From NCBI RefSeq assembly GCF_018219155.1, contig NZ_CP056123.1, positions 930,001 to 994,000 of the forward strand: a DNA stretch of 64,000 nucleotides. Reading direction: 5' to 3'. The position numbers and the translations under genes were made by a program. Below the pieces are notes generated by a model, which had not been told where the DNA came from, ran no database searches, and saw only the letters and a list, made by a program, of their open reading frames with translations. This document shows, one piece after another, positions 45,834 to 57,980 of the stretch (positions are counted from its first letter, which is position 1; the number at the start of each line of letters is the position of its first letter). Origin of the DNA: Moritella sp. 24 (GTDB lineage: Bacteria; Pseudomonadota; Gammaproteobacteria; Enterobacterales; Moritellaceae).

Positions 45834-47180
45834 TTAGAAGATCATGTGCGCGCAGAGCGCGATGATAGGTAGTGTCACTAAGGTACGTAGAACGAAGATT
45901 GCCATTAATTCAATAATGTTCACAGGGATCTTACTTGATAAGATAACCGAACCTGTTTCTGACATGAAAATCAATTGAGAGATAGATAATGCGGCAATCA
46001 CAAATTTAGTGATGTCACTCTCGATAGTTGATGCAGCGATAATTGATGGTACGTACATATCAGTAAAACCAACGAGTACTGTTTCTGCTGCTGCTTGTGC
46101 TTCAGGTAGATTTAATAGGTTTAGAAGCGGTACAAACGGCATACCTAACCAAGTAAATAACGGTGTGTTTTCTGCAATAAGTAAACCCATTGTACCCACG
46201 GCCATGATCACAGGTAATACCCCGAACATCATGTCTAATGAATTTTGTAGGCCTTCAGCGATTGTTGATTTTACGCCTTTTACTTTACTTGCTCTTTCTA
46301 GTGCCAGTTGGTAACCATATTTAGCTGCTGACATTGATTCTGGGATAAGTTCGCTATCAAGATCGGGCTTGCTACCGTCAATATAGGTGTCTTTTTTATA
46401 GCTTAGTGGTGGCAGAAACTGAATAATCATTGCTGCGATAATGCCTGACAGACAAATTGTTGCGTAGAAAGGCACGAAATAATTTTCTAATCCAACCTGT
46501 GTTAATACGACTAACGAAAATGAAATACCAACGGGTGAGAACATAGTTGCAACAACCGCTGCTTCTCTTTCTGTGTATTTTTTTTCTTCGTATTGTTTGC
46601 TTGTTAAAATTACACCAACGGTGCCGTCACCAAGCCATGATGAAATACAGTCAATTGCTGAACGACCCGGTAAACGAAATACAGGGCGCATTACTTTACT
46701 TAACATTGTGCCTAAAAATTCGAGTAAGCCGAAGTTTAATAGTAATGGCAGTAATAAACCGGCAAAGAAGAAGGTCACAAGCAATGATGGTAATAGATCA
46801 TGCAATACGAGTCCGCCAGTGTTGGCATCCCAAATGAACTCTGGGCCAACTTGATAAAGTGCTAACAGTGTGAATATGGCACCAAGTACGCGGATCACAA
46901 CCCAAACTGGGGTCATAATAAATAAGCGTGTTAATAATTCAGAACGAACAATAAAGTCAGGTTTAATGGTATTAGCGAATACTGAAGCCACTGCTGAAAA
47001 GCAAATAATGGCAGTAATTAATGGATGAATTGCGTCACCTAACAGACCTTTTACGCCTGTTGCCATTAAAGCCAGTGGGAAGGTAAAGTTTCCGTTCACG
47101 CTTAATGGTGCAAGAAAGAAAAATAATCCAAATAAAGAAGGGATTAAAAACACTAATATATTTTTTCTGGTAGTACTCAT
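45834..47180 (-). CDS. YjiH-family membrane transport protein
   Basis: A 448-residue protein with about 10-12 membrane segments and two nucleoside-recognition (Gate) domains, as in the YjiH family. Typical segments are the start NILVFLIPSLFGLFFFLAPL and GRSAIDCISSWLGDGTVGVI. Substrate unknown; the related nucleoside-transport group exchanges small solutes. Divergent from an AEC-type transporter. AAGGCGACTTTA precedes the ATG. Confidence 0.8.
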   Translation of the reverse strand: MSTTRKNILVFLIPSLFGLFFFLAPLSVNGNFTFPLALMATGVKGLLGDAIHPLITAIICFSAVASVFANTIKPDFIVRSELLTRLFIMTPVWVVIRVLGAIFTLLALYQVGPEFIWDANTGGLVLHDLLPSLLVTFFFAGLLLPLLLNFGLLEFLGTMLSKVMRPVFRLPGRSAIDCISSWLGDGTVGVILTSKQYEEKKYTEREAAVVATMFSPVGISFSLVVLTQVGLENYFVPFYATICLSGIIAAMIIQFLPPLSYKKDTYIDGSKPDLDSELIPESMSAAKYGYQLALERASKVKGVKSTIAEGLQNSLDMMFGVLPVIMAVGTMGLLIAENTPLFTWLGMPFVPLLNLLNLPEAQAAAETVLVGFTDMYVPSIIAASTIESDITKFVIAALSISQLIFMSETGSVILSSKIPVNIIELMAIFVLRTLVTLPIIALCAHMIF

Positions 47181-47486
47181 TAAAGTCGCCTTGATTTTTT
47201 ATTCATTAAAACTGAGTTTTTATTCTGAGTGGGCGATTTTACTTTTATATGCTAAGTAGTCAACACATAATTCTAAATGTATTGACCGTGACCATATTCT
47301 ACTTTGGTTTCGTGGTTATTATTAAGCTAAAAAACTGCAGCTAGATTCTCACTTAAAAGTATTAGAATAGCGTCTAGTAAGGTGGAGAATAAAGATTTGC
47401 ACCATGGCTCATACTTAATAAGACATTGATTAGGAAAATATATTCGCTTACTGCATAATAAAGTTATTTGAGAGTAGGGGTAACTC
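47181..47486. other. Divergent promoter region, no gene seen
   Basis: The 306-bp gap between two divergent transporter genes should contain both promoters. No gene, hairpin or repeat of note was identified. Confidence 0.4.
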
Positions 47487-48440
47487 ATGTTTTGGCAATC
47501 ACTTTCTTTCTCGTTTTCTGTGACAGGACCTATCTGCATATTATTATTTTTGGGTTATTTTCTAAAACGTATTAAATTTATTAACGATGCTTTTGTGGAT
47601 AACGCTTCCAAGCTTGTTTTTAAAGTGACCTTACCGACGCTACTGTTTTTAAGCATTATAAATTCTGATCAATCTGTCGAAATAAACTCAAGTTATATTG
47701 CCTTTGGCCTTGTCGCGAATATTGCTTTCTTCTTGTTTATCACCTTTGCCTGCAAATTATTCATTAAAGACAAACAAAACCATGGCGTTATTATTCAAGG
47801 GGGATTCCGGTCTAACACGGCGATCATAGGGCTTGCTTACGTTGCCAATGTATATGGTGATTCTGGCGTTGCTTTAGCGGCGATCTATGTTGCGTTTACT
47901 ACTGTGTTGTATAATATTTTAGCCGTTATATGTTTAACATCGACACAATCAAAGCTAGGTTTGGCAGGGCTTAGAGATCTCTTGAGCTCGATTGCTAAAA
48001 ATCCGTTAATTATAGGTATTCTGCTTGGTGTTCTGTTTTTAACGTTAAGCATAAAAATGCCCCCTGTATTGATTAGTACAGGACAATATTTTGCCAATAT
48101 GACCTTGCCGTTAGCGTTATTATGCACGGGTGCGACACTTAATTTAGGGGAGCTACGTAGTGAAGGGGTTAATACCTGGTTTTCGAGTGTCTTTAAGTTA
48201 CTGTTAGCGCCAATATTGATCACTGGTAGTGCTTATTTGTGGGGCTTTAGTCAGCTAGAAATCGGGTTATTATTTTTTATGACTGCTGCACCGACTGCCG
48301 CTGCGAGCTATGTGATGGCGCGTTCAATGGGTGGTAATGCCAATCTAGCCGCTAACATTATTGCTACGACGACTGCTGGGTCACTCATTACTTGTAGTTT
48401 AGGTATTTCAATCTTGCATCGTTTTAATTTTTTCCCATAG
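47487..48440 (+). CDS. AEC-family transporter (auxin efflux carrier type)
   Basis: A 317-residue protein with about ten membrane segments. The PF03547 pattern is visible: GPICILLFLGYFLKRIKF near the start, GGFRSNTAIIGLAYV around residue 109, and MTAAPTAAASYVMARSMGGN near the end. Bacterial AEC proteins move malonate, malate or similar anions; the substrate here is not clear. It ends at a relic of an IS end. Confidence 0.85.
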   Translation: MFWQSLSFSFSVTGPICILLFLGYFLKRIKFINDAFVDNASKLVFKVTLPTLLFLSIINSDQSVEINSSYIAFGLVANIAFFLFITFACKLFIKDKQNHGVIIQGGFRSNTAIIGLAYVANVYGDSGVALAAIYVAFTTVLYNILAVICLTSTQSKLGLAGLRDLLSSIAKNPLIIGILLGVLFLTLSIKMPPVLISTGQYFANMTLPLALLCTGATLNLGELRSEGVNTWFSSVFKLLLAPILITGSAYLWGFSQLEIGLLFFMTAAPTAAASYVMARSMGGNANLAANIIATTTAGSLITCSLGISILHRFNFFP

Positions 48441-48469
48441 CAAGATAATTGGGACCATACCTTAAGATC

Positions 48470-48517
48470 AAAAAAGACCCCCAATAATTGGTTGTCCAAC
48501 TATTGGGGGTCACTTCA
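48470..48517 (-). mobile_element. 48-bp IS150-group left-end relic acting as a terminator
   Basis: These 48 bp are the exact reverse complement of the left end (52563-52610) of the full IS at 52563-53987, from the tip TGAAGTGACCCC to the TTTTTT that precedes its ATG. The stretch folds into a strong hairpin with a T run on the minus strand. The sequence outside it (GCCTCCTTAA) is the first arm and loop of a phasin-type terminator whose second arm is gone. An IS inserted there and then mostly deleted, apparently between two T runs. Confidence 0.85.
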
Positions 48518-48550
48518 TTAAGGAGGCTTTTTTAATTCAACGCTGCAGTA

Positions 48551-48922
48551 TTATGATGCTTTTGCAGGTTTCGCTTTTAGTTCACTGATAATCGCAGTAA
48601 GTTGGTCAATCTTGTCTTCTACTTCATCCAATTTTTGACTTTTAACACCAGTAAAACGACTAGTGATATTCTGCGCTTTAGCTTCAATTGATTCTAATGT
48701 GATTTTATTAGCAAGAATTGCAGATGTTTGCTCTTTTAGTTTAGGTTCAACTTGCGCACCGCGCTCAACTAAAGATTCAAAAAGTTGCGTTGCTTTATCT
48801 GATGATTTTGATGCTTCATCAATGATGGTGCTATAAACACCAAAACCAGCAGTGATTGATGTTTTTGCAGTGTCTTTTGCGACGTTGCAGATAGTTTTTG
48901 CTTGGTTTAGTAAGTTAGTCAT
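48551..48922 (-). CDS. Phasin-family protein 2
   Basis: A 123-residue phasin, about two-thirds identical by eye to the one at 42311-42712 (TAGFGVYSTIIDEASKSSDK, LFESLVERGAQVEPKLKEQT). It lacks most of the Lys-Ala tail. The ATG at 48922 has GGAGTGATTATA upstream. It would bind polyhydroxyalkanoate granules. Its terminator has been replaced by an IS end relic. Confidence 0.78.
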   Translation of the reverse strand: MTNLLNQAKTICNVAKDTAKTSITAGFGVYSTIIDEASKSSDKATQLFESLVERGAQVEPKLKEQTSAILANKITLESIEAKAQNITSRFTGVKSQKLDEVEDKIDQLTAIISELKAKPAKAS

Positions 48923-49077
48923 TATAATCACTCCTAGTTAAATTATTTAGCTTAAGGTTTGTTCCAGCTGAGTTAATCATATTGATTTTATTTAGAAATA
49001 TAATTCCAGAGAAAATAAATTTATCATTATAAATAGCTGTTCAGTAAAATCGTGATTAACAGACGCAAGATAGATCA

Positions 49078-49111
49078 AAAAAGCCACGGCTGTTAGACCG
49101 TGGCTTTGATG
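49078..49111 (-). terminator. Terminator after the 131-residue hypothetical gene
   Basis: Minus strand AAAGCCACGGTCTAACAGCC then GTGGCTTTTTT: arms GCCACGG / CCGTGGC with a short loop and a T run. Confidence 0.75.
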
Positions 49112-49126
49112 ATTATTTATTACTTA

Positions 49127-49522
49127 TTAGTCGTATTTTGGCTTCCACTTTCCCGTTTGAAAAAGTTTAAAAAACGCATTAAAACCACCAAGCGCTTTAA
49201 TGTCTGAAATTGTAGGTACATTTGTAGCATGTCTTACTGTTGCAGAATCATAACAATGACAAAGCGAGCAATAGAATAGGGGATCGTTGCTTGTTAACTC
49301 AGGCACGCTAAGTTTGTTACAAGCATTTTTTAATATGATGTCTATTGCTGCTTTTGATTCTGAATCACTTAATTTAAAACTGAATGCTTCACTTAAATCT
49401 TCATCACTATCAACATGAGCAAAATAAATTAAGCTAAAAAATTCTGCTGTTCGTTCATCAAATAGCTTTTCACATTTACCGTTATCAATGTAATCGTTAA
49501 AGATACGCCTTACAATTTTCAT
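49127..49522 (-). CDS. Hypothetical 131-residue protein
   Basis: No family recognised. It is soluble, with four cysteines, including the close CSLCHCYD cluster that could bind metal, and an aromatic C-terminus (FFKLFQTGKWKPKYD). AAGGTGGAAAT precedes the ATG. Its own strong terminator marks it as a stand-alone gene. Confidence 0.6.
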   Translation of the reverse strand: MKIVRRIFNDYIDNGKCEKLFDERTAEFFSLIYFAHVDSDEDLSEAFSFKLSDSESKAAIDIILKNACNKLSVPELTSNDPLFYCSLCHCYDSATVRHATNVPTISDIKALGGFNAFFKLFQTGKWKPKYD

Positions 49523-52526
<3,004 letters not shown>

Positions 52527-52550
52527 ATAAGAGCAGTTAATAGCAATACT

Positions 52551-52562
52551 TGAGCCTCCTAA
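52551..52562 (+). terminator. ygjK terminator, first arm, split by the IS
   Basis: GAGCCTCCTAA, then the IS, then TTGGAGGCTTTTTT at 53991-54004. Before the IS arrived, this was a continuous hairpin AGCCTCC-TAAT-TGGAGGCT with a T run, about 25 bp after ygjK. Confidence 0.8.
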
Positions 52563-52610
52563 TGAAGTGACCCCCAATAGTTGGACAACCAATTATTGGG
52601 GGTCTTTTTT

Positions 52611-53114
52611 ATGTCCAAATATAGTCGTGAGTTAAAACTCATTATCGCGAAAGAGTGTCTAGGTGGTAAATCATCTTATACATTAGCAAATGAACTATCG
52701 ATATCATCTCGACAGATTCGATATTGGACTCAAGTCTTTGCTATTCATAGCACAAATTCATTCCTACCAAATTCACATGCAAATAGTGCCAAAACAAAGC
52801 TGCAATCATTAAAATTAATGTGGACAAATGGTTGGTCGCTCACTCACACTAGTGCCGTATTAAACCTGTCTTCTCCCGGTTCGCTTTCTGTATGGCTAAA
52901 AACATATAACGAATCTGGCTTCAGAGGGCTTCAACACACCTCGATAAATAGGCCTAAAATGACACAATCTAATACAACTCAAAAACCAGATAGTGAAATG
53001 ACAACAGCAGAGTTAAAGGAAGAGTTAGCCTATCTACGAGCCGAGAATGCTGTATTAAAAAAGTTGGAAGAGCTAGACCAAGCAAAGCGCCGAAAAACAA
53101 AGAAAAAGCGATAA
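52611..53114 (+). CDS. IS150-group OrfA, DNA-binding
   Basis: A 167-residue protein with HTH segments at both halves: YTLANELSISSRQIRYW and TSAVLNLSSPGSLSVWLK. It ends with a leucine zipper-like stretch (LKEELAYLRAENAVLKKLEE). ATG at 52611 follows the hairpin and T run. Near its end a slippery A-AAA-AAG (53102-53108) would allow a -1 shift into orfB, giving the OrfAB transposase. Confidence 0.88.
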   Translation: MSKYSRELKLIIAKECLGGKSSYTLANELSISSRQIRYWTQVFAIHSTNSFLPNSHANSAKTKLQSLKLMWTNGWSLTHTSAVLNLSSPGSLSVWLKTYNESGFRGLQHTSINRPKMTQSNTTQKPDSEMTTAELKEELAYLRAENAVLKKLEELDQAKRRKTKKKR

Positions 53115-53170
53115 CGGTTTTAGCTCTTAAAAATAAACATGCACTAAAGCACCTTCTTCAAGCCTCAGAG

Positions 53171-53956
53171 TTGGCTAAAAGTGTGTTTTATTATCAAATT
53201 AAAGTAAATGAAAAACCGGATACCTATGAACGTGAACTGGCGCTTATAAGAGATATTTATCACGAACATAAAGGGCGCTACGGCTACCGTAGGATCCAGC
53301 TAACACTGAAAAGACAAGGTATTACGCTAAACCATAAAACGGTGCAAAGGTTGATGGCTCAACTGGATCTAAAGTCGACCGTTCGACCTAAAAAATACAG
53401 CTCTTATAAAGGCGGAGCTGGAACTACGGCACCGAATGTACTTGAGCGAAATTTTAATGCTACAAAGCCAGATGAAAAGTGGGCAACTGATGTAACTGAA
53501 TTTAAGGTGAGAGATCAAAGAGTTTATTTATCACCAGTTATAGCTCTATTTACCAAAGAAATAGTCGCTTATAAGATAGCTAAAGATGCTCGCTTACCAT
53601 TAGTTACAGATATGCTAAAAGATGCCATTAATAGCTTAGATAAGCATTCGAAGCCAATAGTGCATAGCGATCAAGGGTGGCACTATCGCCACAGGGGATA
53701 TCAAAAACAACTAGCTGCTCATGGGCTAACGCAGAGCATGTCCAGAAAAGGGAACTGTTTAGACAATGCAGTAGCTGAAAACTTCTTTGGCTTATTAAAA
53801 ACAGAAATGTATCATAGGCAAAAATTCAACGATGCCGATGAATTAATAAAAAAGCTCGACGAGTACATCGAGTATTACAATACGAAACGGATCAAGGTCA
53901 AATTAAAAGGCCTGACTCCGATAGAATATCGAAACCAGGCCTTACAAGCCGCTTAA
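53171..53956 (+). CDS. IS150-group OrfB, DDE transposase
   Basis: A 261-residue rve/DDE transposase. The triad is intact: WATDVTEF, then VHSDQGWHY, then DNAVAENFFGLLKTEMYH. The in-frame start is a weak TTG and the frame is open back to the slippery site in orfA, so expression probably occurs as an OrfAB fusion. It ends 31 bp before the IS right end. Confidence 0.9.
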   Translation: MAKSVFYYQIKVNEKPDTYERELALIRDIYHEHKGRYGYRRIQLTLKRQGITLNHKTVQRLMAQLDLKSTVRPKKYSSYKGGAGTTAPNVLERNFNATKPDEKWATDVTEFKVRDQRVYLSPVIALFTKEIVAYKIAKDARLPLVTDMLKDAINSLDKHSKPIVHSDQGWHYRHRGYQKQLAAHGLTQSMSRKGNCLDNAVAENFFGLLKTEMYHRQKFNDADELIKKLDEYIEYYNTKRIKVKLKGLTPIEYRNQALQAA

Positions 53957-54128
53957 CTAAAATGTCCAACTTAACGGGGTCACTTCATAATTGGAGGCTT
54001 TTTTGATCTAGAGGTTAATGGATATATATTACCTTCGAACCTTTCTACTTCTCATACAAACTCTTACAGTCATAAATATATTTATCCCTATAATCGAACG
54101 TACTCATCAGGACTTAGGGAACCATGTT

Positions 54129-54923
54129 ATGCGCTTTTTTACATTGAAAAACTTTGCGATCTTATCTATCGCTACCATTCTATATTTAACGGGATGCAGC
54201 AATACCGCCCAAGCCAACAATGTTGTTAAAACAGTCTCCAATGGTGCGCTGACTTTTGAACTTGAATTTGAAGATAAACTGCAATTAGAAAATGGCAGGG
54301 TATTAAGATGGAGTGAAGCATTACAACAACCTTATATCGATGCGGCAAACCAATGGTTAACAGCATTAGTCGGTGTTGATGGGAGAGAAGAGCACACCAT
54401 ACACATGAGTATCTCTGTTCATGAAATGGCATGCTGTAATGGCTTCGCTGGCCCTGATTCAGAAATTCAAATTGGTGACTACGAGATCCCAACGAGTGGT
54501 TCGCTGACGATCGGTAATCATACCTACGAACAAGGATTTGATCAGGTTGAGTTTAAAGCCAATATCCGTCATGAAATGGGACATATTCTTGGCATCGGGT
54601 CGTATACAGAAGCGTTTACCGAGTACAGTAAAGAGTACAAAGGCAATGTGCTAAAAGTGCCAAATAGCATGGCGGCGAAGCAATATAATGCGATATACGG
54701 TAACACCTATCAGTATGTGCCAATCAGTGATGATGGTGGTCACTTGTACGATTATGTACAGCAAGAAGATAAAAAACGCGTGTTAGATAACGGCCGAGTA
54801 TTACCGCCATTAACTAAAGAATTTATGGCAAATGGTGTGTCGTTTGGTGCGGTGACGTTAGGGGTGTTAGATGATATTGGTTACGAAGTTTCTTATAGTG
54901 GGGCGGAGCGTTATAAGCCTTAA
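54129..54923 (+). CDS. Metzincin-like zinc metalloprotease, lipoprotein
   Basis: A 264-residue protein. The signal has a lipobox (LYLTGC). The HEMGHILGIGS motif (His148-Glu149, His152) is a zinc-binding HExxH motif followed by LGxGS, as in leishmanolysin/metzincin-like proteins. FMANGVSFGAVTLGVLDDIG near the end resembles the Met-turn region. Start at 54129 is preferred (AGGGAACC upstream) over 54018. It would be anchored in the envelope. It is convergent with the HflX-family gene. Confidence 0.65.
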   Translation: MRFFTLKNFAILSIATILYLTGCSNTAQANNVVKTVSNGALTFELEFEDKLQLENGRVLRWSEALQQPYIDAANQWLTALVGVDGREEHTIHMSISVHEMACCNGFAGPDSEIQIGDYEIPTSGSLTIGNHTYEQGFDQVEFKANIRHEMGHILGIGSYTEAFTEYSKEYKGNVLKVPNSMAAKQYNAIYGNTYQYVPISDDGGHLYDYVQQEDKKRVLDNGRVLPPLTKEFMANGVSFGAVTLGVLDDIGYEVSYSGAERYKP

Positions 54924-54941
54924 TATGGGGCTGACAATAAT

Positions 54942-54978
54942 AAATGCCACTCTTGTCATGAGTACAGGAGTGGCATTT
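54942..54978. terminator. Bidirectional terminator
   Basis: Perfect 11-bp stem AAATGCCACTC / GAGTGGCATTT with a 15-nt loop, between the convergent metalloprotease-like and HflX-family genes. A/T-rich ends on both sides suit either direction. Confidence 0.75.
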
Positions 54979-54989
54979 ATAACAGCGTA

Positions 54990-56333
54990 TTAGAAAGTAG
55001 TAAGCTGTAGCATTTTATGCAAACGCTCTAATGCAACCGGGCTGGCTTTCATGGTAATGCGAATACCTTTTTCATGGTATTCCTCTTCAAGCACCTGCAT
55101 TTTACTGTGGATCTCGCCCATTACGCCACTGGCTGTGTAGGGAATATCAAAACAGGCTGCGCACATTTTCTTTTCTAGTCGAGCCTGAATTTCTTTATGT
55201 ACGAATGCAACGTCGGCTTTATCATGAGCGCTAATTTGCAATGCATCTGGGTAACGTTCAAGTAGATCTAATTGCTGCTCTTCAGTTAAACAATCGACTT
55301 TATTCAGCAGTAATACTTTGTTGTTTAAATCAATATTTAACTGATCTAATACATGGTCAACAATGGCTAACTGCGAGGTAAAGTTTTCGTCAGATGCATC
55401 TACTACGTAAAGTAATAAGTCGGCATTTTTTGCTTCTTCTAATGTCGAATGAAAAGAAGCAACTAAATCGTGGGGCAGCTTTTGAATAAAGCCCACTGTG
55501 TCTGAGATTAAAATACGCGGTTGTGTTGGCGGCTGTAACGTTCGCACTGTGGTGTCTAGGGTTGCAAACAGTTTATCTTCTACTAAGACTTCGGTGTCTG
55601 TTAAGGCGCGCATTAATGATGACTTACCGGCATTGGTATAACCAACTAGAGCTACGGTTAGTTGCTCAACACGACCACTGCTGCGGCCTTCCATTTCACG
55701 TTGTAGTTTAACGAGTTCACGTCTTAGTTCGGCAATTTGATTACGCACACGACGACGGTTAATCTCAAATACAGTTTCACTGATTGAGCGGCCTTTTTGA
55801 CGTTCGCGATCGCCACTGCTTTCATCACGTAAGCGCGGTGTTAGGTAGTTTAGGCGGGCGATTTCAACTTGCAGCTTGGCGGTACGTGTACGCGCGTGTT
55901 TGCTGAAAATTTCGATAATAACGCGGGTACGGTCATAAACCTCAACCCCTAATGCTGCTTCAACATTACTTAATTGATTCGGGCTTAGTTCGCAATCGAA
56001 TACCACCACGTTGGCTTGGCATTTAATATCTGTGGTTGCTAATAATTGGCTTAACTCGTCTTGGTCTAATTCAATCTGCACATCATTTTCATAAAATGTA
56101 CTTTCACCTGTTAATGAGGCTAATTCTTCTAGTTTACCCGAGCCTAATACAGACAACTGTTTGGTCGATCTTTGACGTTGGGTTTTAGCGCCAACCACAG
56201 AGAAACCGAGGGTGCTAACCAAGCGGCTTAGTTCTGATAATGATTCGTCTACTTCTTGCTGACTAACACAAGGCGTGCGAATAGCGATTAATAAGGCGCG
56301 GTTAACGGAGTGTTCTGTTGTTGCGATCGACAT
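54990..56333 (-). CDS. HflX-family GTPase
   Basis: A 447-residue HflX-type GTPase. The N-terminal domain is HflX-like (RALLIAIRTP, LGSGKLEELA, VVVFDCELSPNQLSNVE). The region ending NYLTPRLRDESSGDRERQKG is followed by a coiled-coil linker, then the G domain: GYTNAGKSSL (G1, about 231-240), LFATLDTT, DTVGFIQKLPHDL (G3) and NKVD (G4). HflX splits stalled ribosomes. An extra acidic stretch (about 78-95) and the absence of hfq next to it suggest a paralogue, so I give no gene symbol. Confidence 0.8.
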   Translation of the reverse strand: MSIATTEHSVNRALLIAIRTPCVSQQEVDESLSELSRLVSTLGFSVVGAKTQRQRSTKQLSVLGSGKLEELASLTGESTFYENDVQIELDQDELSQLLATTDIKCQANVVVFDCELSPNQLSNVEAALGVEVYDRTRVIIEIFSKHARTRTAKLQVEIARLNYLTPRLRDESSGDRERQKGRSISETVFEINRRRVRNQIAELRRELVKLQREMEGRSSGRVEQLTVALVGYTNAGKSSLMRALTDTEVLVEDKLFATLDTTVRTLQPPTQPRILISDTVGFIQKLPHDLVASFHSTLEEAKNADLLLYVVDASDENFTSQLAIVDHVLDQLNIDLNNKVLLLNKVDCLTEEQQLDLLERYPDALQISAHDKADVAFVHKEIQARLEKKMCAACFDIPYTASGVMGEIHSKMQVLEEEYHEKGIRITMKASPVALERLHKMLQLTTF

Positions 56334-56582
56334 GTTGTGCTCATTGCTTAAAGTTATATGGGGTGCATCCTACCCGTTTGTGCCTCGCTTATATATGTAT
56401 TTCTAATATCTATTGTTAGTGGTGTTAGAAACCTTAATCATATGTCCGTAAGAACAAGCATTTTTATAGACTGTTGATTGATATATGAAGCGCTAAATAG
56501 CAGTGCAGCTCGATTTTCATGTATCCTTATTAACTCACTCAATTAAAGCTATTTAGTTTTTGATTTTCAAGAAGGGAAATGG

Positions 56583-57197
56583 ATGTCTACTATCAGTTTA
56601 CTCACATTATTCGGCACTATGTTGTTACTGGCTATCGTACCTGGCCCCGGTGTATTCGCTATTATCGCACGCTCGTTTTCATCGGGTTTTTCGCGTGGCG
56701 TATATATGGTCATCGGGATGCTACTCGCAGATTATGTGTTTATTATATTGGCTTTATTTGGGCTGTCGGCATTGGCTGAAATAATGGGGACTGCATTTTT
56801 TGTTATCAAATATATCAGTGCTGCTTACTTAATATGGCTTGGTTATAAATTGCTGAAGACCAAAGCGACCGCAGTTGATATAGCGACCACACAAGAATCA
56901 TCATTATTGTCTAATTTGATGGCGGGTCTATTAGTGACTCTAGGTAACCCTAAAGCTATTTTGTTTTATGTGGGATTCTTCCCCGCTTTTGTCAATATTG
57001 GCGATGTTTCTTATTCTGATGTAGCGTCTATCATGTTGGCGGCGACGGTGGCCTTTGGCAGTGTGAATGTTGGTTATGCTTTTCTGGCGGTGAAAGCGAG
57101 AGGGGTATTTAAATCACCAAATGCATCAAACGTCATCAATAAGACAGCAGGTACTGTAATGGTGTCTATGGGCGCGCTAGTCGCGGTAAGATCGTAA
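56583..57197 (+). CDS. LysE/RhtB-family exporter
   Basis: A 204-residue protein with five to six membrane segments and the LysE motif IVPGPGVFAIIARSFSSGFSRG (quoted in part: PGPGVFAIIARSFSSG). GNPKAILFYVGFFPAF (about 122-137) is also characteristic. Family members export amino acids such as threonine or homoserine lactone. GAAGGGAAATGG precedes the ATG. Confidence 0.88.
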   Translation: MSTISLLTLFGTMLLLAIVPGPGVFAIIARSFSSGFSRGVYMVIGMLLADYVFIILALFGLSALAEIMGTAFFVIKYISAAYLIWLGYKLLKTKATAVDIATTQESSLLSNLMAGLLVTLGNPKAILFYVGFFPAFVNIGDVSYSDVASIMLAATVAFGSVNVGYAFLAVKARGVFKSPNASNVINKTAGTVMVSMGALVAVRS

Positions 57198-57289
57198 CCA
57201 ATTGTGAACATAATATGTTACACGATAAATGAAAGGGCACTCAAATGTACCCTAAAATAGATGACAGACGCTGGGGTAATATGAATGTA

Positions 57290-57799
57290 TTACTTTTCTT
57301 CCGGCGTCGGTACTAATACATAAATCATCGAAATAAGTATAAAAGTGGCAAAGGTATATGCTTTCATCTGACCATTCCATTGATTTGCCCACATCGAAAA
57401 CCACTCGCCACCGATAACGGCAAAACCTAAATACCAAAGTGAAATTGCTACCGTTCCCCCGAGTAAGAAAAAGGCTTGGCCCTGTGAAAAACGTGGGTTA
57501 TTAATATGCTTTGCCATTAAAACACTACCGATTAAACCCAATGTACCCGCCAGTAATTCGGCAAATATAATCACATAGTAGCTGATAAGGTGAAAGGTTG
57601 GGTTTGTAATAACGCGGTATTCAAAAGCACTCGCATCGAACCAAGGTTCCATCGCATCCATAGATAAAACATGCTGAACAAATTGATAGTTAGCGTTGAA
57701 GTTAATCAAATTATCACTGCCTACAAGTAAGCAAAAAATACTAATAGAAGTACTTAGTGTTACTTTGGAAATTCGGTGTGAGAGGGTAAGGTTTATCAT
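57290..57799 (-). CDS. DUF2165-family membrane protein
   Basis: A 169-residue protein with four predicted membrane segments. The DUF2165 pattern is visible: VLSMDAMEPWF, YYVIIFAELLAGTLGLIGS and GGEWFSMWANQWNGQ. Function unknown; the GGEWF segment is the family hallmark. An earlier ATG at 57814 is possible. Confidence 0.8.
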   Translation of the reverse strand: MINLTLSHRISKVTLSTSISIFCLLVGSDNLINFNANYQFVQHVLSMDAMEPWFDASAFEYRVITNPTFHLISYYVIIFAELLAGTLGLIGSVLMAKHINNPRFSQGQAFFLLGGTVAISLWYLGFAVIGGEWFSMWANQWNGQMKAYTFATFILISMIYVLVPTPEEK

Positions 57800-57980
57800 G
57801 TTATTAAATTCCATTTTATGTGGCGATTGAATGAATATCTACTCAGTTAAGATTCATTTTGGTTCGGGATTCTAACGATAAAAATTAGTAAAATAGATCT
57901 ATTTACCCCAGTTGCGTGCTAGTTTAGTTTTATATACTTTAAAAATGGATTATCGCGATGCACGAGGATACTTTACTAAT

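Larger units (their letters stand above)
52563..53987 (+). mobile_element. IS150-group (IS3 family) insertion sequence, intact
   Basis: The 1425-bp element has inverted repeats TGAAGTGACCCC...AGTTGGACA (left) and TGAAGTGACCCC...AGTTGGACA (right, read inward), and a 3-bp target duplication TAA (52560-52562 and 53988-53990). Two genes are in the -1 frame relation typical of IS3 elements. It sits in the loop of the ygjK terminator. The left end folds into a hairpin followed by TTTTTT just before the orfA ATG, which would block transcription from outside. Confidence 0.92.

Noticed and set aside
46573-46854. 93-residue plus-strand frame
   Set aside because: Entirely antisense to the YjiH-family gene, with no own features.
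48308-48499. 63-residue gene on the minus strand
   Set aside because: Its first residues come from the IS end relic hairpin and the rest is antisense to the AEC transporter gene.
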